NCBI RefSeq assembly: GCF_002951615.1
Contig: NZ_CP019062.1
Location: forward strand, 806,001-870,000
Reading direction: 5' to 3'
Length of the DNA: 64,000 nt
Origin: Rahnella sikkimica
GTDB lineage: Bacteria; Pseudomonadota; Gammaproteobacteria; Enterobacterales; Enterobacteriaceae
Under the pieces are notes generated by a model. That model worked only from the letters and a program-made list of their open reading frames with translations, did no database searches and was not told the origin of the DNA. This document shows positions 1 through 9,159 of the stretch, piece by piece. The translations under genes and the position numbers were made by a program. How positions within the stretch are numbered: the first letter of the stretch is position 1; each line of letters opens with the position of its first letter.

Positions 1-110
1 AGGCGTGCCGGATCGCCCGGCAGCGCGCGGATGGACACAAAAATCAGCATCGAAACCCCGATCAGGATGATCGGGAACGCGATGAGTTTTTTGGCAAGAT
101 AGGCTTTCAT
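1..110 (-). CDS. Dipeptide-type ABC transporter permease, N-terminal fragment (cut by window edge)
   Basis: Only the first 36 or so codons are present; the gene runs off the left edge. The reverse strand reads MKAYLAKKLIAF followed by a hydrophobic stretch and a RALPGDPAR segment. This is the usual start of DppB/GsiC-type inner-membrane permeases: a first membrane helix, then a periplasmic loop with a conserved PGDP. The ATG is at 108-110 and is preceded by GGAAAGA. It lies 27 bases downstream of the binding-protein gene on the same strand, so it is probably the second gene of that transport operon. Family assignment rests on a short stretch; the transported substrate cannot be told. Confidence 0.8.
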   Translation of the reverse strand, partial: MKAYLAKKLIAFPIILIGVSMLIFVSIRALPGDPAR

Positions 111-137
111 AGCTCTTTCCCACTGTAAATGGCGCTG

Positions 138-1682
138 TTATTTTTTCTGTGCGTCTTTGACCACGATCTGACCGCCCGGAATCATGGTCACGCCGGAAAT
201 TCCGGTGCCGGTGGCGTACAAATCATTCTGGTAATACAGCAAGACCTGCGGTGCCTGTTGGTTGATTTCTTTCTGCGCGTCCACGTAAATCGCGTTGCGG
301 GTATTTTCATCCCGCGTTGACGCGGCTTTATCTAACATTTCATCGAGTTTCGGATCGTTAAAGAAGCCGAGGTTTGCGCCGCCCGGTGCGAAGCTTTTGC
401 TGTAATACAGCGGACGAAGTTGCAGGTCTGCGCCGTTCGCGCCGGATGACCATGACGCCAGAATTGCGCCGGTGTTATCGGCTTTCTTACCGGCCTCGTC
501 GGCAAACGCGGCTTTGGTCCATACGCCGCTTTCCATAATGCGCACGTCCAGTTTCACGCCAATTTTCGCCCACATGCTTTGCAGCACCTGGCCGATCCGC
601 GCGTCCTGACCTTGTACCGCAATCGACATGCTGAATCCGTCGGCGACACCGGCTTCTTTTAACAGCGCTTTGGCTTTAACGAGATCCAGCGGATACGGGT
701 TCAGCGTTTTGTCATAACCGGCGGTGACCGGTGCCAGCGGGGAGTTCGCCGGTTGGGCGAAGCCGGACATGATGGCGCGCACCAGCCCGTCGCGGTCGGT
801 GGCGTAGTTCAGCGCCTGACGGACGCGAACGTCGTTAAGCGGTTTAAGATCGGTATTGAGCGCTACCCAGAACACGGCGGCACCCGGACTTTCGTGCAGG
901 CTGAATTTCGGGTTGTTTTTCAGCACGCGGGCGAACTGCGGCGGCACCGGGTTGATGACGTCGGCTTCACCGGCCTGCAACGCCATGTTCATGACTGACG
1001 GCTCGGCGCTCCACGTCCATTTGATGTCGTCCGGCCCGGCGGCTTTATCGCCCCAGTAGCCCGGATATTTTTCTTCCAGCACGAATTCGCCGGTTTTGTA
1101 CTGCACCATTTTGTACGGGCCGGTGCCGACGGCTTTGCTGTCGAGCGTGCCGATTTTATCTGCCGCCGGGCTGACCATCAGACACGCGCCTGTGGTCAGT
1201 AAATTCAGGAAGGCCGGATACGGTTTTTTCAGTTTGAAGACAACGGTGGATTCGTCGGTTTTGGTCACGCTGTCGAGGAAGGTGCGCAGACGTCCGCTGG
1301 CGGCCAGTCCGCGTCGGGTGTCGAGGTGGCGGGCGAAGTTGGCGACTACGGCGTCGGCGTTAAACGGCGTGCCGTCGTGGAATGTTACGCCGCTGCGCAG
1401 TTTGAATGTCCAGACCAGGCCGCTTTCATCGCTGCTCCAGGAGGTGGCGAGCGCGGCTTCCGGTTTCAGCTGAGGCGACATGCGCAGCAGACCTTCGTAC
1501 ATCGGATCCAACACCGTGCCGGTAAACGTGGCGGTCTGGTTGCCCGGATCCATGCTGCGCGGCGCTTCGTTTTGCATCACGTTCAGCGTGGCGGCGAAAA
1601 CCGGCAGCGAAAACGCGGCGAGAAGGGCGCTGCTCAGCAGTGATAACTGCACGGGACGCCGGATGTAACGGGTAATCTTCAT
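138..1682 (-). CDS. ABC transporter periplasmic substrate-binding protein, family 5 (peptide/dipeptide type)
   Basis: A 514-residue extracytoplasmic solute-binding protein of the DppA/OppA/GsiB class. Residues 1-30 form a signal peptide (basic start, hydrophobic core, PVFA before the likely cleavage). The mature part begins with TLNVMQNEAPRSMDPG, and the family signature region around FHDGTPFNADAVVANF is clear. In this family the protein captures a peptide or peptide-like ligand in the periplasm and delivers it to a two-permease, two-ATPase complex. The permease follows on the same strand, and the fused ATPase is encoded divergently at 4494-6314, so the parts of one transporter are split over two opposed transcripts. 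The ligand is unknown: glutathione, a dipeptide or an opine-like compound are all possible. Confidence 0.88.
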   Translation of the reverse strand: MKITRYIRRPVQLSLLSSALLAAFSLPVFAATLNVMQNEAPRSMDPGNQTATFTGTVLDPMYEGLLRMSPQLKPEAALATSWSSDESGLVWTFKLRSGVTFHDGTPFNADAVVANFARHLDTRRGLAASGRLRTFLDSVTKTDESTVVFKLKKPYPAFLNLLTTGACLMVSPAADKIGTLDSKAVGTGPYKMVQYKTGEFVLEEKYPGYWGDKAAGPDDIKWTWSAEPSVMNMALQAGEADVINPVPPQFARVLKNNPKFSLHESPGAAVFWVALNTDLKPLNDVRVRQALNYATDRDGLVRAIMSGFAQPANSPLAPVTAGYDKTLNPYPLDLVKAKALLKEAGVADGFSMSIAVQGQDARIGQVLQSMWAKIGVKLDVRIMESGVWTKAAFADEAGKKADNTGAILASWSSGANGADLQLRPLYYSKSFAPGGANLGFFNDPKLDEMLDKAASTRDENTRNAIYVDAQKEINQQAPQVLLYYQNDLYATGTGISGVTMIPGGQIVVKDAQKK

Positions 1683-1783
1683 GTTCTGCCCTCTGCGTGA
1701 AAAATCGGATTAAGTGGCTCTGGCTATGTCGTTTTGTTGGGTTATTCGACGGATCTCATTACAAGACATTTTTTAACAAATAG

Positions 1784-1832
1784 TTCATATGAAATACTTA
1801 TGTCGGAACATTTAGTTTATTTTGTGAACTAA
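1784..1832. promoter_or_regulatory. Candidate operator sites in the divergent ABC/ROK promoter region
   Basis: The 224-base gap between the divergent binding-protein and ROK genes is AT-rich. It contains a perfect 10-base palindrome TTCATATGAA (1784-1793) and an inverted repeat TTAGTT-N9-AACTAA (1812-1832). Characterised ROK repressors such as NagC and Mlc bind AT-rich inverted repeats with a spacer. It is therefore an inference that the neighbouring ROK protein acts here and controls both transcripts. Confidence 0.35.
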
Positions 1833-1906
1833 TTAGCATTGATATATCCATTTCTACCGTTTAATGTCAATGCAGATGAGCCAAAACTGAGAGCGGCAAA
1901 ACGAAT

Positions 1907-3046
1907 ATGTTAACAACCATGCAACGCCAGATTTTGGGTGCGGTGAATGCGTCCGGCAATTTAAGCCGGACAGAACTCGCGCAATATTGCGGGATGAGCA
2001 AGGCGGCGATAAGCGGCGTGGTTCGCGAAATGATTGATGCCGGTTTCCTGCTTGAAGCTGAAACGGTGCCCGGCAGCGGGCAGGGAAGGCCGTCGGTGCG
2101 TCTGGTGGTTCACCCGGACGGCGCGTGGTTTGCAGGCGTTTCTTTGCTGCAAAATCCGGCGCAGATGGCGCTGATCAATCTGCACGGTGAAATTCTCTCG
2201 CGGGTGTCTTTTGCGGCCGATTCTGACCCGCAGCGGCTGGCGGAAAATATCGCCCTGGCGCTGCCTGCGCTGCTTGAACCACACCCGGAAGCGGCCAAAA
2301 AAATGGTCGGGCTTGGGGTGACGTTATCGGGCCTGATTGATGAACATCAGTCCACCTGCGTGCAGTCGGCGCTGCTGGGCTGGCGCGATGTGCCACTGGC
2401 AAAGCTGATTTCGCAGGCCACCGGCATGTACGTGGCGATTGAAAACGATGCCAAGGCGCTGGCGGTGAGTGAGAAAAATTTTGGTCAGGCGCGTGATCTC
2501 AGCAGTTTCACGCTGGTCAGCCACGGCGCGGGGATCGGCAGCGCACATTTTATCGCCGGGAAACTTCACCGCGGGCTGCACGGCGGTGCTGGGGAAATCG
2601 CCCACTGTACGCTGGAACTGAACGGCTCGCCGTGCCGCTGCGGAAAACGCGGATGTCTGGATACGCTGGCCTCGCTCAATGCCATCGCGGAAATGGCCAA
2701 AGCTGAAGGGCTGGACGCCACCACCATCGGCGGGCTGGAACAACTGGCCATGCAGGGCACAACGGCGGCGATCCGTATTTTACACCGCGCCGGTTCTGCG
2801 CTGGGTTTAGCGATATCCCTTCTTATTCAGATTAACGATCCGGATTTAATCCTGATCGCCCATCAGGATGCGGATTTTTCCGGTCTGTTCGGCACCGTCG
2901 TTCAGCAGTCTATCGAAGCCAACGTGTTGCCGGGTAACGCCGGGAAAACGCCGGTACGCACTTTCACCCTAAACGACGACATCTGGGCGCGCGCGGCGGC
3001 AAGCATTGCTGCGCACCGCTTTCTTGTCGGTCTGAAGCCAGTCTGA
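1907..3046 (+). CDS. ROK-family transcriptional regulator (NagC/Mlc type)
   Basis: A 379-residue protein with a winged helix-turn-helix at about residues 15-50 (LSRTELAQYCGMSKAAISG) followed by a ROK sugar-kinase-like domain. Visible ROK features are the END triplet at 179-181, GAGE at 227-230, and a zinc-binding cluster with H233, C243, C245 and C250 (CRCGKRGC). The combination of HTH and ROK domain marks a transcriptional regulator rather than a kinase; such proteins usually sense a sugar or sugar phosphate. It is transcribed away from the binding-protein gene and is followed after 12 bases by the M81 peptidase, so it probably regulates the whole cluster. The Shine-Dalgarno sequence is weak (GAGAGCGG), and a second Met at codon 5 is an alternative start. 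Confidence 0.88.
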   Translation: MLTTMQRQILGAVNASGNLSRTELAQYCGMSKAAISGVVREMIDAGFLLEAETVPGSGQGRPSVRLVVHPDGAWFAGVSLLQNPAQMALINLHGEILSRVSFAADSDPQRLAENIALALPALLEPHPEAAKKMVGLGVTLSGLIDEHQSTCVQSALLGWRDVPLAKLISQATGMYVAIENDAKALAVSEKNFGQARDLSSFTLVSHGAGIGSAHFIAGKLHRGLHGGAGEIAHCTLELNGSPCRCGKRGCLDTLASLNAIAEMAKAEGLDATTIGGLEQLAMQGTTAAIRILHRAGSALGLAISLLIQINDPDLILIAHQDADFSGLFGTVVQQSIEANVLPGNAGKTPVRTFTLNDDIWARAAASIAAHRFLVGLKPV

Positions 3047-3058
3047 GGAATCATCAAC

Positions 3059-4492
3059 ATGCGTATAGCTGTCAGCGGTATCCATATTGAATGCAGCACC
3101 TATAACCCGGTTCTGAACGAGGAAAAGGATTTCACCGTGGTTCGTGACGGGCAGTTGCTGGCGTCGCCGCGTTTTCGTTTTCTGCAGGATTATCCGGCAA
3201 CATTTTTGCCGACAATCCACGCCCGCGCCATTGCCGGCGGGCCGGTCGCGCGGGCAACTTACGATAAATTCAAAGCGGAAATGCTGGCCGGGCTGGACGC
3301 GCAAAAACCGTTTGATGGCCTGTATCTGGCGATGCACGGTGCGATGTATGTCGAGGGACTGGAAGATGCGGAAGGCGACTGGATTGCGGCTGCGCGCAAA
3401 GCCGTCGGGCCGGATTGCCCGATCAGCGTCAGTTATGATTTGCACGGCAATGTCTCGCAGCGAATTATCGACGCCATTGATATGTTTTCGACGTACCGCA
3501 CCGCGCCGCACATTGATGTGGAAGAAACCATGCGCCGCTCGGTGGCCATGTTAGTGAAGCATCTGCAAACCGGTGAAAAACCGACGCTGCTGTGGGTGCC
3601 GGTGCCGGTTGTGCTGCCGGGCGAACGCACCAGCACGGAAGATGAACCGGCGAAAAGTTTGTACGCCCGTTTGCCGGAAATGGATGACGTAGACGGCGTG
3701 TGGGACAGCTCGCTGATGGTCGGTTACGTCTGGGCCGATGAACCGCGTGCGACGGCGGCGGTGATCATGACCGGTACTGACCGTGCGGCGCTCGAAGTTC
3801 AGGCCACAAAACTGGCGCAGGCTTACTGGGATGCGCGTGAAGATTTCGTGTTCGGTTGTGAAACCGACACCGTGGAAGCCTGCGTGCGCAAGGCGATTGC
3901 CTGCGAAACCCGTCCGGTGGTGCTGGCAGATTCCGGCGATAACCCGACCGGTGGCGGCGTCGGTGACCGCGCAGACGTGTTGCAGGAACTGATTAAGCAG
4001 TATGCGCAAAATGTGGTGGTGGCCGGAATCGCTGACGCGCCTGCGACCGATGCGGCGTTTAACGCCGGTGTCGGGTCGGTATTAACGCTGACGCTGGGCG
4101 CTTCGCTGGATCACGCCAGCCCGCAGGTGAAAGGCGAGTTCGAGGTGATTTTCCTGCTCGATGCGCTGGCACCGGCTGACCGTCAGGCGGTATTGCGCAC
4201 TGGCGGCATTGACGTGGTGGTGTCGGCGCGCCGTCGTCCGTATCACAACATCAGCGATTTCACTGTGCTGGGGCTGGATCCGCATACCGCCGATATCGTG
4301 GTGGTGAAATCCGGTTATCTGTCGCCGGAACTGGCCCCGATTGCCAGCCCGAACCTGATGGCGCTGTCGAACGGCGTGGTCGATCAGTTCGTCGAGCGTC
4401 TGCCGCGTAACCGCAAGGCGCGTAAAACCTTCCCGTTTGACCGCGATTTCAGCTATGCGCCACAGGTTCAGCTGTCGGCAAGGAGCAAATAA
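3059..4492 (+). CDS. M81 family metallopeptidase, MlrC-like
   Basis: A 477-residue protein matching the M81/MlrC family: an N-terminal DUF1485-type domain and a C-terminal MlrC domain. The N-terminus reads RIAVSGIHIECSTYNP, with likely metal ligands among H9, E11, H93, D127 and H129 (AMHGAMYVEG and YDLHGN blocks), and there is a conserved DSGDNPTGGGVGD block near residue 300. MlrC itself finishes the breakdown of linearised microcystin in sphingomonads; most family members in other bacteria have no known substrate and often sit next to dipeptide ABC transporters. Here it lies between the regulator and the transporter ATPase, one base before the latter, which fits intracellular hydrolysis of the imported compound. 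No signal peptide is visible, so it should be cytoplasmic. Confidence 0.85.
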   Translation: MRIAVSGIHIECSTYNPVLNEEKDFTVVRDGQLLASPRFRFLQDYPATFLPTIHARAIAGGPVARATYDKFKAEMLAGLDAQKPFDGLYLAMHGAMYVEGLEDAEGDWIAAARKAVGPDCPISVSYDLHGNVSQRIIDAIDMFSTYRTAPHIDVEETMRRSVAMLVKHLQTGEKPTLLWVPVPVVLPGERTSTEDEPAKSLYARLPEMDDVDGVWDSSLMVGYVWADEPRATAAVIMTGTDRAALEVQATKLAQAYWDAREDFVFGCETDTVEACVRKAIACETRPVVLADSGDNPTGGGVGDRADVLQELIKQYAQNVVVAGIADAPATDAAFNAGVGSVLTLTLGASLDHASPQVKGEFEVIFLLDALAPADRQAVLRTGGIDVVVSARRRPYHNISDFTVLGLDPHTADIVVVKSGYLSPELAPIASPNLMALSNGVVDQFVERLPRNRKARKTFPFDRDFSYAPQVQLSARSK

Positions 4493-4493
4493 G

Positions 4494-6314
4494 ATGAACG
4501 AGCCGCAAAACCGTCAGCCCGTGCTGAGCGTTAAGCATCTCACCACGTCCTTTCGCTGGGAAGACGACTGGCTGCCGGTGGTGCGTGATTTGTCGTTTGA
4601 CGTCTATCCCGGCGAAACGCTGGCAATTGTCGGTGAATCCGGCTCGGGAAAAAGCGTCACGTCGCTGTCGGTGATGCGTTTGCTCAAAGCGCAAAGCAGC
4701 CGCATTGAGGGCGAGGTGTGGCTGAATCAGCGCAATTTGCTGGTGTTACCGGAAAAGGAAATGCGCGATATTCGCGGCAACGAGATGGCGATGATTTTCC
4801 AGGAACCGATGACGTCGCTCAATCCGACGTTCAGCATCGGGCGGCAAATCGCCGAAAGCCTGAAACGCCACCGGGGAATGTCGGCTTCGAAGGCGCGGGC
4901 GGAAACGCTGAAACTGCTGGAGAAAGTGCGCATTCCGAATGCGGCAAAACGGTTTGATGAATACCCGCATCAGTTTTCCGGCGGGATGCGTCAGCGCGTG
5001 ATGATTGCCATGGCGCTGGCGCTGAAACCCAAATTGCTGATTGCCGATGAACCGACAACGGCGCTGGACGTGACGATTCAGGGGCAGATTCTGGACTTGA
5101 TCAAGACGTTGCAGGAAGAAGAGGGCATGGCCGTTTTGTTCATCACGCACGATATGGGCGTAGTGGCGGAAATCGCCGACCGGACGCTGGTGATGTATCG
5201 AGGCGAAGCGGTGGAAAGCGGCGCGACGGAGGATATTTTTCATCGCCCGCAACATCCTTATACCCGCGCGCTGCTGGCCGCCGTGCCCAAGCTCGGATCG
5301 ATGCGTGGCCGCGACTGGCCGCTGCGTTTCCCGCAAATAAATCTGCAAACCGGTGAGGCGAATACGCCGCAGGAAGTGGCCGGAACGGTCTGTGCCGGGC
5401 TGACACCGCTGCTTTCGGTGAAGAATCTGAGCGCACGTTTTCCGGTGTATGGCGGCGTATTCAGCCGTCAGGTGGGCGCGGTTCATGCCGTTGAAAATAT
5501 CAGTTTCGAATTATTCCAGGGCGAAACGCTTTCGCTGGTCGGGGAATCCGGTTGCGGAAAATCGACAACCGGTCGCGCCGTGACGCGTTTACTCAAGCCA
5601 TACAGCGGCGAGATAGATTTCGACGGTTTCGACGTGATGAACATCGGCAAGCGCGATATTTTACACATGCGTCAGCGCATCCAGATGATTTTCCAGGATC
5701 CGTTTGCCAGCCTGAATCCGCGTATGCGCATTGGCGATGCACTGATCGAACCAATGCTGCAACACAAACTGCATAACCGCAGCGATGCGCGGGAAAAAGC
5801 GGCGTCGCTGATGCAAAAGGTCGGGTTGTCGCCGGATATGCTGCGGCGTTTTCCGCATGAATTTTCCGGCGGTCAGCGTCAGCGAATTTGTATCGCCCGC
5901 GCACTGACGTTAGATCCGAAAGTGATTGTGGCCGATGAGTCAGTTTCCGCGCTGGATGTGTCGGTGAAAGCGCAGGTGGTGAATTTGCTGCTCGATTTGC
6001 AGGAAAGCATGAATCTGTCGTATCTGTTTATTTCTCACGAGATGGCGGTGGTCGAGCGGGTCAGTCATCGCGTGGCGGTAATGTATCTGGGGGAAATTGT
6101 GGAGATCGGCCCGCGTGCGGCGATATTTGATAATCCGCAGCATCCGTATACGCGCAAACTGATGGCGTCAGTGCCGGTGCCGGATCCGTCGCGCAGATTG
6201 CTGAAACGGCAGATGCAGGTCGATGAGCTGAAAAGTCCGGTGCGCGATAACGGTTATATTTCCCCGCAAAGGCATTATCAGGAAGTATCAGCAGGACATT
6301 TTGTTCAGGTTTGA
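4494..6314 (+). CDS. Fused double-domain dipeptide ABC transporter ATP-binding protein (GsiA-like)
   Basis: A 606-residue protein with two tandem ABC ATPase domains. The first Walker A is GESGSGKS at residues 47-54, with signature FSGGMRQR at 161-168 and Walker B LLIADEP. The second Walker A is GESGCGKS at 350-357, with FSGGQRQR and VIVADES. Each half carries the C-terminal oligopeptide-transport tail (HPYTRALL, HPYTRKLM). It corresponds to DppD and DppF joined in one chain, as in GsiA of the glutathione importer. I chose ATG 4494 because AGGAGC lies seven bases upstream and the preceding stop codon ends at 4492; an in-frame upstream start at 4437 would lie deep in the M81 gene. Cytoplasmic, energising the permease to the left. 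Confidence 0.9.
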   Translation: MNEPQNRQPVLSVKHLTTSFRWEDDWLPVVRDLSFDVYPGETLAIVGESGSGKSVTSLSVMRLLKAQSSRIEGEVWLNQRNLLVLPEKEMRDIRGNEMAMIFQEPMTSLNPTFSIGRQIAESLKRHRGMSASKARAETLKLLEKVRIPNAAKRFDEYPHQFSGGMRQRVMIAMALALKPKLLIADEPTTALDVTIQGQILDLIKTLQEEEGMAVLFITHDMGVVAEIADRTLVMYRGEAVESGATEDIFHRPQHPYTRALLAAVPKLGSMRGRDWPLRFPQINLQTGEANTPQEVAGTVCAGLTPLLSVKNLSARFPVYGGVFSRQVGAVHAVENISFELFQGETLSLVGESGCGKSTTGRAVTRLLKPYSGEIDFDGFDVMNIGKRDILHMRQRIQMIFQDPFASLNPRMRIGDALIEPMLQHKLHNRSDAREKAASLMQKVGLSPDMLRRFPHEFSGGQRQRICIARALTLDPKVIVADESVSALDVSVKAQVVNLLLDLQESMNLSYLFISHEMAVVERVSHRVAVMYLGEIVEIGPRAAIFDNPQHPYTRKLMASVPVPDPSRRLLKRQMQVDELKSPVRDNGYISPQRHYQEVSAGHFVQV

Positions 6315-6344
6315 ATTTGAATCAGGGGGGGCTATCAGAAGGAA

Positions 6345-6366
6345 CTCAGCGGCTGATGCTGCTGAG
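6345..6366 (-). terminator. Hairpin downstream of tRNA-Tyr, possible terminator
   Basis: CTCAGC (6345-6350) pairs with GCTGAG (6361-6366) immediately 3' of the tRNA on the minus strand. The tail beyond the stem reads TTCCTTCTGAT in that direction, so the U run is poor. It is probably the 3' end or a processing structure of the tRNA transcript. Confidence 0.4.
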
Positions 6367-6367
6367 A

Positions 6368-6452
<85 letters not shown>

Positions 6453-6532
6453 ACAATTTTCGTGGTCTTTACTCTTTTAAAATCATCATGCGCTACATGG
6501 ATGATTTCTCGTTACAGCGGTTAGCTGCGAAC

Positions 6533-6567
6533 GGGGCGCATAATACCAAATGAAACGGATGTGTAAA
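6533..6567 (-). promoter_or_regulatory. tRNA-Tyr promoter with GC-rich discriminator
   Basis: On the minus strand a -35 TTTACA (6562-6567), a 16-base spacer and a -10 TATTAT (6540-6545) are followed directly by GCGCCCC. A GC-rich discriminator is the hallmark of stringently controlled stable-RNA promoters, and the arrangement closely resembles the known E. coli tyrT promoter. The transcript would have a leader of about 80 bases. Confidence 0.75.
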
Positions 6568-6654
6568 GCGCTGAAAGCGATAAAAAAGTTCGTTTGCGGT
6601 TTTTTTGCCCTTAACGGTGCTTCTCTGAGCGAAAAGCACCGTCAGGCGCGCGGA

Positions 6655-7503
<849 letters not shown>

Positions 7504-7549
7504 GAGGGTGTGGATCCTGTCGAATTCTCGTATTAATTAAGCAGCCGGT

Positions 7550-8014
7550 TTATTTACCGCAGCACTTCTTATATTTTTTACCCGATCCGCACGGGCAGGC
7601 GTCATTGCGGCCTGTCTGCGGTTTGATTCCGTCGATATAGTACCAGCGATCTTTCAAACGAAGAAATCGCGAGCGTTCATGGATGAGATGAATTTTTTCA
7701 TCATTGGGCCCGGTGAAACGCGCCGCGAACTCAACAAAGCCTTCGTCGGCATCACGCCCGTTCTGCGAATCGATAACCTGCAATCCCTGCCAGAGTGTAT
7801 TCGCAAAACCTTCCTGTAAACTGCCGCGCCATTGCTCGGGTTGACAGTCCGGGTGCCACGTGGCGATCAGATAACTCGCATTTTGCATTGCATACGCGGT
7901 GTACCGTGAACGCATTAAAGCAGACGGAGTGGGTGCCACTTTGGTCTCAGAGAGGTATGGCTGGCAGCACTCTTCATAAGAAAGGTTGCTGCAACAAGGG
8001 CAAAGTTGTGACAC
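7550..8014 (-). CDS. ychJ: YchJ family protein with SEC-C metal-binding motif
   Basis: A 154-residue protein of the UPF0225 family. It begins with a Cys-rich segment ([13 protein letters not shown], residues 5-17) and ends with the SEC-C motif [16 protein letters not shown]. The central region is an NTF2-like domain ([14 protein letters not shown]). The SEC-C motif is a zinc-binding module also found at the C-terminus of SecA. No function is established for YchJ. Same position and divergence from rssA as in E. coli. Confidence 0.93.
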   Translation of the reverse strand: MSQLCPCCSNLSYEECCQPYLSETKVAPTPSALMRSRYTAYAMQNASYLIATWHPDCQPEQWRGSLQEGFANTLWQGLQVIDSQNGRDADEGFVEFAARFTGPNDEKIHLIHERSRFLRLKDRWYYIDGIKPQTGRNDACPCGSGKKYKKCCGK

Positions 8015-8151
8015 GAGAACTCCTGAATCGGCTGCCGGTGCGCAGGTTGCGCTATTGAATGCACCAAAGTGATATGTTACCTAACAAACTTGCCGGGTGA
8101 CAACGCGCTTCCCGGCCCATTCTCACTATCGGGCAATATTAAGGTCATCAG

Positions 8152-9063
8152 ATGAGCAGAAAAGTCACCATTGGCCTTGCGTTAGGCTCCGGTGCAGCAA
8201 AAGGATGGGCACACATCGGGGTGATTAATGCCCTGAAAGACATGGATATCGAGGTGGACGTGGTGGCCGGATGTTCCGTCGGTGCGCTGGTGGGCGCGGC
8301 GTATGTCAGCGGGCGGTTGCCGTCGATGGAAAGCTGGGTGCGCTCGTTCAGTTACTGGGACGTGCTGCGGCTGATGGATTTCTCCTGGAAACGCGGCGGT
8401 CTGTTGCGCGGCGAACGCGTGTTTAATGCCGTCGGGCAGATTATCCGCATCAAAGACTTTGAAAAGTGTTCGAAGAAATTCGGCGCGGTGGCAACCAATC
8501 TGAGCACCGGGCGCGAACTGTGGCTGACGCAGGGCGATTTGCCCGAGGCGGTGCGCGCGTCCTGCAGTATGCCCGGCCTGCTGGCACCGGTCTGGCATAA
8601 CGGCTACTGGCTGGTCGATGGTGCGGTGGTGAACCCGGTGCCCATCTCTCTGACGAGAGCATTGGGGGCGGATATCGTGATTGCCGTCGATTTGCAGCAC
8701 GACGCCCATCTGATGCAGCAGGATTTACTGACCGTTCAACCCACCGGCGAAGCACTGGATACTGAGAAAGAGCTGAGCTGGCGTGACAGAATACGGCAGC
8801 GGTTAACGAGGCCTAATGCCCGAAAACCGAATGTGAGCCCGTCGGCGATGGAGATTATGCCCACCTCCATTCAGGTGCTGGAAAACCGGCTCAAACGTAA
8901 CCGCATGGCGGGAGACCCACCGGATGTGCTGATTCAGCCTTATTGTCCGCAAATTTCGACGCTGGATTTCCACCGTGCGGAAGAGGCCATTGAGGCCGGA
9001 CGCCTTGCCGTTGAAAAACAAAGGGAGCATTTACTGCCTCTCATAAAAAATAGACAGTTCTGA
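8152..9063 (+). CDS. rssA: Patatin-like phospholipase family protein RssA
   Basis: A 303-residue serine hydrolase-like protein. Visible are the oxyanion-hole glycine motif (LGSGAAKGWAHIG, residues 11-23), the nucleophile elbow GCSVG with Ser42, and the DGA dyad with Asp156 followed by NPVP. These are complete for a patatin catalytic dyad, but the natural lipid substrate is unknown. In E. coli rssA precedes rssB and shares its upstream promoter, while RssA itself is not needed for RpoS turnover. Divergent from ychJ, 96 bases before rssB. Confidence 0.94.
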   Translation: MSRKVTIGLALGSGAAKGWAHIGVINALKDMDIEVDVVAGCSVGALVGAAYVSGRLPSMESWVRSFSYWDVLRLMDFSWKRGGLLRGERVFNAVGQIIRIKDFEKCSKKFGAVATNLSTGRELWLTQGDLPEAVRASCSMPGLLAPVWHNGYWLVDGAVVNPVPISLTRALGADIVIAVDLQHDAHLMQQDLLTVQPTGEALDTEKELSWRDRIRQRLTRPNARKPNVSPSAMEIMPTSIQVLENRLKRNRMAGDPPDVLIQPYCPQISTLDFHRAEEAIEAGRLAVEKQREHLLPLIKNRQF

Positions 9064-9159
9064 ACGGCTTAAAATGTGTTCACCGGAATCTGACAATTCT
9101 GCCAAGCAAAAACAGGCTTTATGAGCCACTATTAAAATAAGAAATTCTGGGGGACCCTG

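Noticed and set aside
4746..5486. 246-codon frame antisense to the double ATPase gene
   Set aside because: Shadow of a gene with full ABC motifs; composition is rich in His, Arg and Gln as is typical of such shadows.
6453..6654. Second tRNA-Tyr copy as in the E. coli tyrT-tyrV pair
   Set aside because: Only one cloverleaf can be folded; the rest is leader and promoter.
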